Positions 1 through 8,270 of a DNA stretch of 55,156 bases are shown in pieces. Made by a program: the position numbers and the translations under genes. Every line of letters begins with the position of its first letter. The first letter of the stretch is position 1. The notes below the pieces were generated by a model. The model was not told the origin of the DNA and ran no database searches. It was given only the letters and a program-made list of their open reading frames with translations. Source of the stretch: Acidimicrobiaceae bacterium (GTDB lineage Bacteria > Actinomycetota > Acidimicrobiia > Acidimicrobiales > RAAP-2); contig DAIDJP010000027.1 of NCBI GenBank assembly GCA_027451285.1, positions 1 through 55,156 of the forward strand. The letters run 5' to 3'.

Positions 1-661
1 ATCCCGAGACCGAGATCGAGTTCCACTTGGGCATCTCGGCCGCGGTGAAGGCCATGGTGTCGCGCACCAGGCGCATCGACTGGCGCGGGGGGAAGACGAA
101 CTCCTTCTGGGCCTGGTACTCCTTCAAGATGTCGTTCTGCAGCGTGCCGCCGAGCGCGACGCGTGGCACGCCTCTCTCTTCGGCCTGGGCGACGAAGAGC
201 GCGAGCATCACCGCGGCGGGCGAGTTGATGGTCATCGACGTGGTGATGCGCGACAGGTCGATGCCGGCGAAGAGGTCGCGCACGTCGGCGAGCGAGTCAA
301 TGGCCACGCCGCAGCGCCCCACCTCGCCGAGGGACATGGCATCGTCGGAGTCGAGCCCGAGCAGGGTGGGCATGTCAAAGGCCGTCGACAGTCCCGTGCC
401 GCCGGCCGCGATGATCTCGCGAAAGCGCGCGTTGGTGTCGACGGCGGTGCCAAATCCCGCGAACATGCGCATGGTCCAGAGCTTCGAGCGGTACATCGAG
501 GCGTGGATGCCCCGGGTGTAGGGATAGGCGCCCGGGAACTCACCCTCCTCCGGCCCGTAGACGGGCTCGAGGGGGATCCCCGAGAGGGTCGTGAAGTCGG
601 CGTCGCGCGTGGGCGCCGCGTCGAAGGCCTCGCGCCAGGTCTTGTACGGGTTGTCGGTCAT
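1..661 (-). CDS. Acyl-CoA mutase large subunit, N-terminal part (methylmalonyl-CoA mutase family), cut by window edge
   Basis: This is the first ~220 residues of a B12-dependent acyl-CoA mutase catalytic subunit; the rest lies beyond the window edge. Family hallmarks seen in order are [57 protein letters not shown] and [12 protein letters not shown], ending in [11 protein letters not shown]. The ATG at 661 follows a strong GGGAGGA Shine-Dalgarno, and a TAGACT -10 lies at 685-690. Methylmalonyl-CoA mutases carry Tyr after TRGx (Tyr89 in the Propionibacterium enzyme) where this protein has His, so the substrate (methylmalonyl-, isobutyryl-, 2-hydroxyisobutyryl- or ethylmalonyl-CoA) is not settled. 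The cobalamin-binding domain cannot be seen. Confidence 0.92.
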   Translation of the reverse strand, partial: MTDNPYKTWREAFDAAPTRDADFTTLSGIPLEPVYGPEEGEFPGAYPYTRGIHASMYRSKLWTMRMFAGFGTAVDTNARFREIIAAGGTGLSTAFDMPTLLGLDSDDAMSLGEVGRCGVAIDSLADVRDLFAGIDLSRITTSMTINSPAAVMLALFVAQAEERGVPRVALGGTLQNDILKEYQAQKEFVFPPRQSMRLVRDTMAFTAAEMPKWNSISVSG

Positions 662-731
662 CGTTGTCCTCCCGCCCCGAGGGCAGTCTACGTGAGGTGC
701 GTCAGAGACTTGATCGCGCCCGCGCTGGCGC

Positions 732-908
732 CTAGTGGCGGCGCGACGAGCGGTGTCGGATGCCGATGACGTAGCCGATGGCAAAGATCGCACCGATCAC
801 CACGATGACCGACGCGAGTGACAGGGCCACCTTGATCACGGCCAGCAGGACGAGCAGCACGATGCCGGCGAGGACGATGATGCCGATGAACCGCACGAGA
901 TCGCTCAC
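732..908 (-). CDS. Small hypothetical membrane protein (58 aa)
   Basis: A 58-residue protein that is almost entirely hydrophobic from residue 6 to 50, probably two closely spaced transmembrane helices (about 7-27 and 30-50), followed by a basic RHRSSRRH tail that should stay in the cytoplasm. I do not recognise a family. The GTG start at 908 has no Shine-Dalgarno, but a TACTAT element at 920-925 (minus strand) would start a transcript a few bases before it. It sits between trpE and the mutase gene in the same orientation. The frame stays open upstream into trpE, so the start is a judgement. Confidence 0.55.
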   Translation of the reverse strand: MSDLVRFIGIIVLAGIVLLVLLAVIKVALSLASVIVVIGAIFAIGYVIGIRHRSSRRH

Positions 909-957
909 TAGGGCCGACGATAGTACGCCTCGTGCCAACGTCTGGTCGACGGTGAAA

Positions 958-2454
958 CTAGAGAGGGTCGGCGATCTGGAGCGCCAGCAGTGGCGCCGAG
1001 GCCTTGTTGATGCACTCGGCGTATTCGAGCTCGGGGCGCGAGTCGGCGACGACGCCCCCGCCCGCCTGGACGGTGGCGACCCCGCGGCGCAGCGACAGCG
1101 TGCGGATGGTGATCGCGAAGTCCGCGTTGCCCGAGAGGGCGAAGTAGCCCACCGCTCCACCGTAGGGGCCGCGTCGGGCGGGTTCGAACTCGTCGATCAG
1201 TTCCATCGCACGCACCTTGGGCGCGCCGGTAAGGGTGCCGGCCGGAAAGAGGGCGTTGAACGCGTCGAAGGCGTCGAGGCCCTCGCGCAGGGTGCCCGAG
1301 ACCTGCGAGACGAGGTGCATCAGATGGCTGAAGCGCTCGACGTGCGCGAGGCGTTCGACCTCGACGCTGCCGGGCACGGCCACGCGACCCACGTCGTTGC
1401 GGCCCAGGTCCACGAGCATCACGTGTTCGGCGATCTCCTTGTCGTCGGAGAGTACCTCGCGCTCGAGGGCCAGGTCCTCGGTCTCGCTGGCTCCGCGCGG
1501 ACGCGTGCCGGCGATCGGACGGGTCGAGACGACGCGATCGGTCACGCGCACCAGCATCTCGGGCGAGGCGCCCACGATGTGCGAGTCCCCGGTGTTGAGC
1601 AGGTACATGTAGGGCGAGGGGTTGAGGGCACGCAGCACGCGATAGAGGGTCAGCGGGTTCACCGACGTTTCCCGACGGAACTGCTGGCTCGGCACGACCT
1701 GGAAGATGTCGCCGGCGCGGATGTGGGCTTTGGCCGACTCGACGACCTCGGCGTAGCCGGCGGCCGAGAAGTTGGAGAGCCCGGCGGCGAGGCCTCGCAC
1801 GTCCACGTCGCGCCAAGTGTGCGGCGCGGTCGCGACGAGTCGCTCGACGCGCGGGTCGATCCCCGGTGGCGGGCCGAGCAGGACGTCGACGAGCTCGTCG
1901 AGGCGTGCGGCGGCCCTCGCGTAAGCCTCGCGGGGCTCGCCGTCGATCTCGGCCGAGACGACGACCGTCGTCGAGTGGCGTAGGTGGTCGCAGATGAGGA
2001 GCGCGCCGGGAAACGAGAAGTCGGCGTCCGGCCAGGGGTCCTCGCCCAGTGGGCGCTCCAACCGCTCCAGTCGGCGCACGTAGTCGTAGGCGACGAATCC
2101 CACCGCGCCGCCGAGGAAGTCCGGCAGTCCGCTCGGTTGGTAGGCGTGATAGTGCGCGAGCAGTTCGCGCACCACCTCGAGAGGTCCGGCCTCGAGCGAG
2201 ATCGTCGCCCCCTCGACGTGGCTGCGACCGGCGACGGTGGTCACGCGCCAGCGCCGGTCCAGGCCGACGAAGGAGTAGCGTCCCGTGGTTTCGCCCAGAG
2301 ACGCGCTCTCGAGGAGGAAGATCGCGGCGTCGGCGAATCGCTGATAGAGCGTGACGGGGGTCTCGCGGTCGAGCTGGAGCGTCTCGTAGAGCGGGATCAG
2401 GTTGTAGCCCGCGTCGGCGAGATCGAGGAAATCGCTCTCGGAGAGGTCGGCCAC
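958..2454 (-). CDS. trpE: Anthranilate synthase component I
   Basis: TrpE converts chorismate plus ammonia to anthranilate, the first step of tryptophan synthesis, using ammonia from the TrpG glutaminase. The 498-residue length is normal. The N-terminal Anth_synt_I_N region (about 20-170) is followed by the chorismate-binding domain with ASPEMLVRV, RPIAGTRPRG, DKEIAEHVMLVDLGRND, AGTLTGAPKVRAMELID and QAGGGVVADSRPELEY. Translation starts at GTG 2454, preceded by TAACCT at 2461-2466 and exactly six bases, so the mRNA is probably leaderless and cannot carry a classical leader-peptide attenuator. It is divergent from the amidotransferase gene, with only 37 bases between them. Confidence 0.96.
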   Translation of the reverse strand: MADLSESDFLDLADAGYNLIPLYETLQLDRETPVTLYQRFADAAIFLLESASLGETTGRYSFVGLDRRWRVTTVAGRSHVEGATISLEAGPLEVVRELLAHYHAYQPSGLPDFLGGAVGFVAYDYVRRLERLERPLGEDPWPDADFSFPGALLICDHLRHSTTVVVSAEIDGEPREAYARAAARLDELVDVLLGPPPGIDPRVERLVATAPHTWRDVDVRGLAAGLSNFSAAGYAEVVESAKAHIRAGDIFQVVPSQQFRRETSVNPLTLYRVLRALNPSPYMYLLNTGDSHIVGASPEMLVRVTDRVVSTRPIAGTRPRGASETEDLALEREVLSDDKEIAEHVMLVDLGRNDVGRVAVPGSVEVERLAHVERFSHLMHLVSQVSGTLREGLDAFDAFNALFPAGTLTGAPKVRAMELIDEFEPARRGPYGGAVGYFALSGNADFAITIRTLSLRRGVATVQAGGGVVADSRPELEYAECINKASAPLLALQIADPL

Positions 2455-2491
2455 ACCGAAAGGTTAGACGGGCGACCCCTACACTCGGGCT
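2455..2491. promoter_or_regulatory. Divergent overlapping leaderless promoters of trpE and trpG
   Basis: Only 37 bases separate the two start codons. On the minus strand TAACCT (2461-2466) lies six bases before the trpE GTG. On the plus strand TACACT (2480-2485) lies six bases before the trpG ATG. No good -35 hexamer is visible for either. The two RNA polymerase footprints must overlap, so the two subunits of one enzyme are likely to compete for transcription or share one regulator. No operator palindrome is obvious. Confidence 0.6.
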
Positions 2492-3154
2492 ATGTCATCG
2501 ATCCTCGTCGTCGACAACTACGACTCCTTCGTCTACAACCTCGTGCAATATCTGGGCGAGCTCGGCGCGAGCGTGCGCGTCGCGCGCAACGACGAGGTGA
2601 CGAGCGCCGACGTCGCGTCGGGCCACTACGACGGCGTGCTGATCTCGCCCGGACCCGGGCACCCGCGCGACGCGGGCAACTGCCTGGACATCATCCGCTA
2701 CTGCGCGAGCGCGTCGCTGCCCCTGCTCGGGGTCTGCCTCGGACACCAGGCCCTCGCCGAGACCTTCGGGGGAGAGGTGGTGGTGGCGCCCGAGCTGGTG
2801 CACGGCCGGGCCAGCGCGATCTCTCACGACGGGACCGGTCTCTTCGCGGGCGTCGTGCCGCTGTGCGCCGCTGGCCGCTACCACTCTCTGGTCGTCGACG
2901 AGGCGACGCTGCCGGACGCGTTCATCGTCACCGCGCGCGCGAACGGCCTCATCATGGGCATGCGCCATCGGGATCTGCCCCTCGAGGGCGTGCAGTTCCA
3001 CCCCGAGTCGGTCCTCACCGAAGACGGCTACATCCTGCTCGCGAACTGGCTCGAGTCCTGCGGCCAGAGCGGCGCACTCGCGAAAGCGCGCGTGCTGAGC
3101 GCGCGCTTCAACGTTGTACGCCAGGCGCTCCCCGAGCCCGCCACGGCTAGCTGA
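2492..3154 (+). CDS. trpG: Anthranilate / aminodeoxychorismate synthase glutamine amidotransferase
   Basis: Class I glutamine amidotransferase of 220 residues that hydrolyses glutamine and channels ammonia to TrpE, and possibly also to PabB. It opens with the typical ILVVDNYDSFVYNLVQYL, has the oxyanion-loop SPGPGHP, the nucleophile Cys in LLGVCLGHQA, and the His-Glu pair in VQFHPESVLT. The ATG start has TACACT six bases upstream and no Shine-Dalgarno. Divergent placement beside trpE supports TrpG over PabA, but a dual role is common and sequence alone cannot separate them. Its last 8 bases overlap the end of the opposing peptidase gene. Confidence 0.93.
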   Translation: MSSILVVDNYDSFVYNLVQYLGELGASVRVARNDEVTSADVASGHYDGVLISPGPGHPRDAGNCLDIIRYCASASLPLLGVCLGHQALAETFGGEVVVAPELVHGRASAISHDGTGLFAGVVPLCAAGRYHSLVVDEATLPDAFIVTARANGLIMGMRHRDLPLEGVQFHPESVLTEDGYILLANWLESCGQSGALAKARVLSARFNVVRQALPEPATAS

Positions 3155-3875
3155 ACGACTGGCCGATCTCGACGCGGGTCTCACGCACGTCGTCGCCGAC
3201 GCGCTCGACGAGGTAGGCCGCCGACGGGGTCGCGCCGCGGAGGTCGCCGACCACGCGGGTCGCCTCCTCGCCCTCGTACCAGATCCCCACGTGGTCGTCG
3301 GTCGCGTAGGCACGCGGCAGCTCACCCGAGCGAACGAGCTGGTGCAGGAGGGGACGACGTTGAGCCTCGGAGTCGTAGTGCACGCCGTTGGCGTAGGGCA
3401 CGAGAGCCAGACCGTTCGTGACGGCTTGCAGAGTGGGCCCGAAGGAGTCGGTCGTGCCGCCGACGTGCCAGCAGAGGCTGCCCGCCGAGACGCCCGAGAG
3501 GATGACGCCGTGCTCCCACGCCTCGCGCATCGCCTGGTCGACGCCGTGCAGGCGCCAGAGTGCGAGCAGGTTGGCCACCGAGCCGCCGCCGACCCACACG
3601 AGGTCTGACGTCGTGAGGCGCCCCTCGAAGTTCTCCGAGGGCTGAGGGAAGAGCTTGACCTCGGTCACGTCGCAGCCGGCCGCGTTGAAGGCCTCGTAGC
3701 TGGCGGCGTAGTACGCGGACTCGTCGCCACTCGCGGTGTAGACCAGACAGACCCGAGGACGGGTGCGTCCGGTGAGAGCGAGCGCGTCGAGGAGCATGGT
3801 GCCGAGGCGTGCCGTCATTTGCGTGGGCCCGGGAACCATGCCGCCGGAGGTGGCGAGGATGCGTCGAGTGGTCAT
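3147..3875 (-). CDS. Peptidase E-like serine peptidase (S51 family)
   Basis: A 242-residue protein of the peptidase E / cyanophycinase class I amidotransferase-like fold. The nucleophile elbow is GVSAGS with Ser130, preceded by the conserved VWVGGGSVANLLALW segment, as in actinobacterial PepE-type proteins. PepE releases N-terminal aspartyl dipeptides in the cytosol; the exact specificity here is inference. The ATG at 3875 has an AAAGGA Shine-Dalgarno. The gene is convergent with trpG, sharing 8 terminal bases. The adjacent upstream acyl-CoA dehydrogenase is divergent. Confidence 0.85.
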   Translation of the reverse strand: MTTRRILATSGGMVPGPTQMTARLGTMLLDALALTGRTRPRVCLVYTASGDESAYYAASYEAFNAAGCDVTEVKLFPQPSENFEGRLTTSDLVWVGGGSVANLLALWRLHGVDQAMREAWEHGVILSGVSAGSLCWHVGGTTDSFGPTLQAVTNGLALVPYANGVHYDSEAQRRPLLHQLVRSGELPRAYATDDHVGIWYEGEEATRVVGDLRGATPSAAYLVERVGDDVRETRVEIGQSFS

Positions 3876-3934
3876 GGATCCTTTCTACCGGACGATGGCG
3901 AACTGCCTAGTATTCGGTGACGACGAGGAGGCAT

Positions 3935-5128
3935 ATGGACACGGCAACCCTTGAAGCGGCCATCGATCAGCTGATCGCGGACTTCCCGCCGAGCGAGACC
4001 GATCCGGTCACCTTCCTCGGCGCCCAGTTCGACCGCGGGCTCGCCTGGGCGCACTTTCCCGTGGGCCGCGGCGGTCTGGGACTCACCCCGACCGACCAGC
4101 AGACCGTGCTGCGCCGTCTGGCCAAGGCCGGCGCGCCCAACGCCGCGATGCGCAACGTCATCGGCTACGGCATGGTGGCGCCGACCCTCGTGATTCATGG
4201 CACCGAGGAGCAGCAGGAGCGATTCCTGCGCCCCCTCTTCACCGGCGAGGAGATCTGGTGCCAGCTCTTCAGCGAGCCCGGCGCCGGCTCGGACGTGGCG
4301 GGACTGGCCATGCGCGCCGAGCGCGACGGCGACGAGTGGCGCGTGAACGGTCAGAAGGTCTGGACGACCCTCGCGCACGTGGCGAGCTTCGGCCTGCTGA
4401 TCGCGCGGACCGATCCCGACGCCACCAAGCACAAGGGCATCACCGCGTTCATCGTGGGCATGCACGATCCCGGCGTCGACGTGCGCCCCCTCTTTCAGAT
4501 CACGGGGGAGGCCGAGTTCAACGAGTGCTTCTTCGAAGACGTGCGCGTGCCCGACTCGCGGCGCCTGGGCGGCGTCGGCGAGGGCTGGAACGTCTCGATC
4601 ACCACGCTGATGAACGAGCGCGTCTCCATCGGCGGCACGGTGCCCTCGCGGGGCAGTGGACTGATCGGCGAGGCCGTCAAGATCTGGCGCGAGCACTGGA
4701 GCGGTCGCGAGGACGCCTACGCCCACGCCGTGCGAGCCGAGCTGGTGGGCGCCTGGGTGCGCAACGAGGTGGCGCGCCTCACCAACTGGCGTGCGAGCGA
4801 CCTGCGCAAGGCCGGCACCCCAGGCCCGGAGGGATCGGTCGCCAAGCTGGCCTTCGCCGAGGAGAACCAGCGAACCAGTGAGCTCTGCGTGGACCTGATG
4901 GGATCGGCGGGCATGCTCTACGGATCGAACTATCCGCAGATCCGGCCCACGGAGACGGCGCTCGCGAGCGGCGACATGCGAAAGGCCTTCTTGCGCATGC
5001 GCGCGAACTCCATCGAGGGCGGCACCAGCGAGGTGATGCGCAACATCATCGGCGAACGCGTTTTGGGACTTCCCGGCGAGCCGCGCTCGGACAAGGACGT
5101 GGCCTGGAAGGACGTGCCCAGGAGCTAG
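3935..5128 (+). CDS. Acyl-CoA dehydrogenase
   Basis: FAD-dependent acyl-CoA dehydrogenase of 397 residues that introduces an alpha,beta double bond into an acyl-CoA. It shows the FAD/substrate motif QLFSEPGAGSDVAGL, then GQKVWTT, FFEDVRVPDSR and the C-terminal EGGTSEVMRNIIGERVLGLP. The usual catalytic Glu position cannot be assigned with certainty by eye. I chose ATG 3935 because GAGGAGG sits just upstream and TAGTAT (3908-3913) would start transcription near 3920; an in-frame GTG at 3917 is the alternative. It resembles the FadE-type dehydrogenases common in actinobacteria, some of which act on sterol or branched substrates. It overlaps the opposing M20 gene by 4 bases. Confidence 0.93.
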   Translation: MDTATLEAAIDQLIADFPPSETDPVTFLGAQFDRGLAWAHFPVGRGGLGLTPTDQQTVLRRLAKAGAPNAAMRNVIGYGMVAPTLVIHGTEEQQERFLRPLFTGEEIWCQLFSEPGAGSDVAGLAMRAERDGDEWRVNGQKVWTTLAHVASFGLLIARTDPDATKHKGITAFIVGMHDPGVDVRPLFQITGEAEFNECFFEDVRVPDSRRLGGVGEGWNVSITTLMNERVSIGGTVPSRGSGLIGEAVKIWREHWSGREDAYAHAVRAELVGAWVRNEVARLTNWRASDLRKAGTPGPEGSVAKLAFAEENQRTSELCVDLMGSAGMLYGSNYPQIRPTETALASGDMRKAFLRMRANSIEGGTSEVMRNIIGERVLGLPGEPRSDKDVAWKDVPRS

Positions 5129-6528
5129 CGACCCTCGTCGGCGGCGGCGAAGGACGCCAGCAGTTGGCTCACCGCGTTGGTGACCGCGACCGCGGTGGGC
5201 AGGTCCAGCATCTCGTCGATGCCGTGGGCGTTGGAGTCGGGTCCGAGCACGCCGGTCGCCACGAAGGCCGCCTCGGGGAAGCGACCCGCCAGCGAGGCGA
5301 GGAAGGGAATCGAGCCGCCCTCGCCGGTGAATCCCGCCTCGCGGCCGAAGGCGACGCGGCTCGCCTCACTGAGCGCGTCGTCCAGCCAGGGTGCGAGCGG
5401 CGGGGCCATCCAGCCGTCGGCGGCCTGGATCAGTTCGACCTCGACGGCGGCGCCTTCGGGGGGGTTGGCCGCGAGTGTCGAGACGATCGCGCGCGCCGCG
5501 TCCGCGGAGTCGGTGGTCGGCGCCAGGCGAAAGGAGAGGACGCCCGTCGTAAAGGGGCGCAGGACGTTGCCGGCGATCTCGGGCTCGGGCACGCCGCCCA
5601 TGCCCACGACCGAGAGCGTGGGGTACCAGGTCGAGCGCAGGATCCGCTCGGCGGCGCTCGCGCCCATCGGGGCGACGCCGTCGAGCAGTGGCAGGTCGGC
5701 CACCGTCACGTCGCCGAACTCCTCGGCGGTCGCGCGAGCCGCCTCGACGTGGGCGTCGGGGATCTCGGCGAGGAGCTCGTCGACCAGGACGTCGCCGGTC
5801 CTCGAGTCCTCGACGCGGTCGAGCAGCTGGCGCAGGAGGCGAAACGACGAGGGGGCGACGCCGCTGACGGCCCCGCTGTGCTGTCCGCGTGAGAGCACTC
5901 CCACGGTCACGGCGACGTTGACGATGCCGCGCAGCGACGTCGTCACCCAGAGGCGGTCGTAGGTGAGGGCTCCGGAGTCGAGACAGACCATGAAGCGCAC
6001 GTCGTCCAGGTGCTCGCGCAACTCCTCCAAGTAGGCGTCGAGGTCAGGGCTGCCGCTCTCCTCGCTCGCCTCGATCAGCACCACGACGCGGCTGTGGGGC
6101 GTGCCGGCCGCCTCGAGGGCCTCGAGGGCGAGCAGGGCCGAGAAGGTGGAGTAGCCGTCATCGGCCAGACCGCGCGCGTAGAGCCGGTCGCCCACCCGGG
6201 TGGGCGAGAAGGGGGAGAGCCCCTCGGACCAGTCGCCCAGGGGCGGCTGCTTATCGAGGTGACCGTAGAGGATTGCGGTGCCCGCGCTCGCGCCGGTCGC
6301 CTCGACGGTGACCGCGAGCAGGGGAGTGCGTCCGGCGAGGCGGTGCACCGCGACGTCGAAGTTGGCGAGTCGGCGCTGGCGCGCCCAGTCGGCGAGCAGC
6401 TCGACGGCCGCCTCGAGGTGGCCGTTCTCGCGCCAGGCCGCGTCGTACATCGGCGACAGGCAGGGGATCTCTCCGTAGGCGAGCAGGGTCGCCAGGGCGT
6501 CACGTTCGAAGTCGGCCAAGGTGAGCAT
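5125..6528 (-). CDS. M20 family metallopeptidase (dipeptidase-like)
   Basis: Zinc amino/carboxypeptidase of the M20/ArgE/DapE/CPG2 group, 467 residues, in the range of carnosinase-like dipeptidases. Metal ligands are visible in YGHLDKQP (His90), ARGLADDGYS (Asp123/124 region), the catalytic IEASEESGS, a later CLDSGAL and the C-terminal SNAHGIDE. The dimerisation-domain insert lies between about 210 and 330. The ATG at 6528 has TAGCCT six bases upstream (6535-6540), so the message is probably leaderless. The substrate is unknown; a cytosolic di- or tripeptide is the default expectation. Confidence 0.93.
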   Translation of the reverse strand: MLTLADFERDALATLLAYGEIPCLSPMYDAAWRENGHLEAAVELLADWARQRRLANFDVAVHRLAGRTPLLAVTVEATGASAGTAILYGHLDKQPPLGDWSEGLSPFSPTRVGDRLYARGLADDGYSTFSALLALEALEAAGTPHSRVVVLIEASEESGSPDLDAYLEELREHLDDVRFMVCLDSGALTYDRLWVTTSLRGIVNVAVTVGVLSRGQHSGAVSGVAPSSFRLLRQLLDRVEDSRTGDVLVDELLAEIPDAHVEAARATAEEFGDVTVADLPLLDGVAPMGASAAERILRSTWYPTLSVVGMGGVPEPEIAGNVLRPFTTGVLSFRLAPTTDSADAARAIVSTLAANPPEGAAVEVELIQAADGWMAPPLAPWLDDALSEASRVAFGREAGFTGEGGSIPFLASLAGRFPEAAFVATGVLGPDSNAHGIDEMLDLPTAVAVTNAVSQLLASFAAADEGR

Positions 6529-6537
6529 GGCTCGAGG

Positions 6538-7161
6538 CTACAGCCAACTCACTTCGTCAACGGCGGCCCAGCAGTAGTCCGCGACCGCCGAGCGCACGCC
6601 GACGAAGGGCTCGCCGAGGCGAGCCAACTCGGCCTCGCTGACGTTCTCGTCAAGTCCGTGGATCACCGACCAGCCGTGGCGAACACCGAAGTCGCCCGTC
6701 GGCCAGACGTCGTGGCGCGCCAGCGTGAACATGAGATACATGTGCGCGGTCCACGGTCCGATGCCTCGCACCTGGGTGACGTCGGCGATCACCTCGGCGT
6801 CGTCCATGTAGCCGTGTCGAGCGATGCGCACGCGACCGTTCTCGACGTAGTCGGCGAGTTGGATCATCGCCTCGGCCTTGGTGTTCGACAGCCCAACCGC
6901 GCGCAGGTCCGCGACCGAGAGCGCGAGAACGCTCGCGGGCGTGACCTCGCCGCCGACGAGCTCGAGGACGCGGCCGTGGATCGTCATGGCGGCCTTGATG
7001 GCGAGCAATTGATGGGTGATCGAGCGGGCGAGGTGCGAGAAGCGGTCCTCCACGCGAACGCGAGCACGTGCCGGCGGCGGACCGATGCTCGCCACCACGG
7101 GTGCGAAGGCGGCGTCGCACGCGACGATGTACTGGGCGATCTCGTGTCTCCGCAGCGCCAT
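6538..7161 (-). CDS. AlkA-like DNA-3-methyladenine glycosylase (HhH-GPD)
   Basis: A 207-residue HhH-GPD DNA glycosylase that excises alkylated purines to start base excision repair. The helix-hairpin-helix is VRGIGPWTAHMYL (131-143) and the catalytic Asp is D157 in PTGDFGVR; the upstream LSNTKAEAMIQLADYV is typical of the 3-methyladenine glycosylase II branch. No Fe-S cysteine cluster of the MutY/EndoIII type follows, which also supports AlkA. The N-terminal AlkA domain is missing, as is usual in short bacterial forms. A GCAGGA Shine-Dalgarno precedes ATG 7161. Confidence 0.88.
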   Translation of the reverse strand: MALRRHEIAQYIVACDAAFAPVVASIGPPPARARVRVEDRFSHLARSITHQLLAIKAAMTIHGRVLELVGGEVTPASVLALSVADLRAVGLSNTKAEAMIQLADYVENGRVRIARHGYMDDAEVIADVTQVRGIGPWTAHMYLMFTLARHDVWPTGDFGVRHGWSVIHGLDENVSEAELARLGEPFVGVRSAVADYCWAAVDEVSWL

Positions 7162-7179
7162 CGGACAATCCTGCCAGAC

Positions 7180-8109
7180 CTACAACGGTGTCGAGCGGGT
7201 GGGGATGTAGATCCCCTCGGGCACCACCCGCGCGTCGGCGATGGTCTCGCGCAACAGCGCGTTGATCGCGCGCACGGGCGCCGAGGGAAAGCCGAATCGA
7301 CGTGAGACGAGGCTGACCCGGCGCTTGGCCAGGCCCTCGACGTGCACGGCGACGAACTTGTCTGCCAGGTGTGCCGAGAGGGCGGTGGCGGGCAGGATCG
7401 ACGGCCCGTGTCCGTCGAAGGTCAATGAGGCGATGGTGCGCAGTCCGTCGAGCTCGATCAGAGGGCGCAGCTGGACGCCCTGGATGCGACTCGCCACCTC
7501 GAGCTCGTGGCGCAGGGCCGTACCCTGCAGGGGCAGCAGGAGCTCGTAGTCGGCCAGGGCGGCGAAGGTGACCGAGGGTCCCACCGACGCCAGGGGGTGA
7601 TCGCGCGACACGATGAGGACGAGGTCCTCGCTGAAGAGGTCGGCCTTGGAGAGCTCGGGCGCCTCGACCGGCCAGGCGAGCACCGCCATGTCGAGCTGGC
7701 CGTTGACGACCTGGGGCTCGAGGGTCGAGTTCGAACCCTCCACGATGCGCAGTCCGATGTGCGGGTAGGCCACGCGCTGGGCCTCGAGCAGTAGCGGCAC
7801 GATCCAGCGTCCCGAGGTGCCGATCACTCCGAGGCTGACGGGCCCGCGCACGTCGGCCGTCAGTTCGGCGACGTCGGCGACGATGGCGCTCATCTCGCTC
7901 AGTACGCGCCGGGCGCGGTGCACGACGACGGTGCCCGACTCGCTGAGTACCCCGCTCGAACGATTCACTAGTTCGGTGCCGAGTTCGCCCTCCAGGCGCG
8001 CGATGCGGCTCGAGATGTTCGACTGCACCGTGCCCAGGGCGTCGGCCGCTCGCGAGAACGACCCGTGCTCGTCGATGGCGATGAGGGCTTCGAGTTGGCG
8101 GAGATCCAT
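7180..8109 (-). CDS. LysR family transcriptional regulator
   Basis: A 309-residue LysR-type regulator. The winged helix-turn-helix is at residues 1-60 (MDLRQLEALIAIDEHGSFSR onward), followed by the periplasmic-binding-like effector domain. The ATG at 8109 has TATAGT (8116-8121, minus strand) exactly six bases upstream, so translation is probably leaderless. The intergenic region towards the 6C RNA holds three TATCGA/TCGATA elements that could be its operator. Its effector and regulon cannot be read from sequence. LysR proteins usually regulate a divergent neighbour, which here is a small RNA rather than an enzyme gene. Confidence 0.92.
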   Translation of the reverse strand: MDLRQLEALIAIDEHGSFSRAADALGTVQSNISSRIARLEGELGTELVNRSSGVLSESGTVVVHRARRVLSEMSAIVADVAELTADVRGPVSLGVIGTSGRWIVPLLLEAQRVAYPHIGLRIVEGSNSTLEPQVVNGQLDMAVLAWPVEAPELSKADLFSEDLVLIVSRDHPLASVGPSVTFAALADYELLLPLQGTALRHELEVASRIQGVQLRPLIELDGLRTIASLTFDGHGPSILPATALSAHLADKFVAVHVEGLAKRRVSLVSRRFGFPSAPVRAINALLRETIADARVVPEGIYIPTRSTPL

Positions 8110-8131
8110 GTATCTACTATAGAGATGAGAA

Positions 8132-8159
8132 GTATCGAGTTTATCGACTTGATCGATAC
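8132..8159. promoter_or_regulatory. Inverted TATCGA repeats between lysR and the 6C RNA, candidate operator
   Basis: GTATCGA (8132-8138) and TCGATAC (8153-8159) form a 7-base inverted repeat with a 14-base spacer, and a further TATCGA lies at 8142-8147. The right arm overlaps the -35 hexamer (TTGATC, 8149-8154) of the 6C RNA promoter, and the whole element lies just upstream of the lysR -10. LysR proteins typically bind interrupted dyads of this kind, so control of both transcripts is a reasonable inference. Confidence 0.45.
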
Positions 8160-8177
8160 GCCGAAATTCGTCATACT
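8149..8177 (+). promoter_or_regulatory. Promoter of the 6C RNA
   Basis: TTGATC at 8149-8154 and CATACT at 8172-8177 are separated by 17 bases, the ideal spacing for a housekeeping sigma factor. This predicts a transcript start near 8184. It is the best -35/-10 pair I found in the window; most protein genes here show only a -10. Confidence 0.6.
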
Positions 8178-8183
8178 GGTTTC

Positions 8184-8270
8184 AGCCTGCTTCACCGAAA
8201 CCCCCCCTTTGGTGGAGCCAAGGTTTTGCAAAAGGACCAACCATCCCCCCTGGTTGGTCCTTTTGTGTTT
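8184..8270 (+). ncRNA. 6C small RNA
   Basis: This fits the actinobacterial 6C RNA: two hairpins, each displaying a run of at least six cytosines in its loop, the second doubling as an intrinsic terminator. Hairpin 1 pairs TTCACC (8191-8196) with GGTGGA (8211-8216), continues with AAA/TTT, and exposes seven C at 8201-8207. Hairpin 2 pairs 8230-8243 with 8251-8264 perfectly and exposes six C at 8245-8250. A promoter with 17-base spacing predicts a ~85 nt RNA, close to the roughly 90 nt reported in mycobacteria. In that genus the C-rich loops act on mRNAs by base pairing; targets here are unknown. It is divergent from a LysR regulator. Confidence 0.85.
8230..8270 (+). terminator. Rho-independent terminator forming the 3' hairpin of the 6C RNA
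   Basis: A perfect 14-base stem (AAAAGGACCAACCA / TGGTTGGTCCTTTT) closes a 7-base loop TCCCCCC and is followed by a T-rich tail to 8272. It is the only textbook intrinsic terminator I found in the window. It also insulates the following murT gene from upstream transcription. Confidence 0.9.

Noticed and set aside
2455..2491. A trp leader peptide or attenuator
   Set aside because: Both trpE and trpG start within a few bases of their predicted transcription starts, leaving no room for a leader peptide or alternative hairpins.
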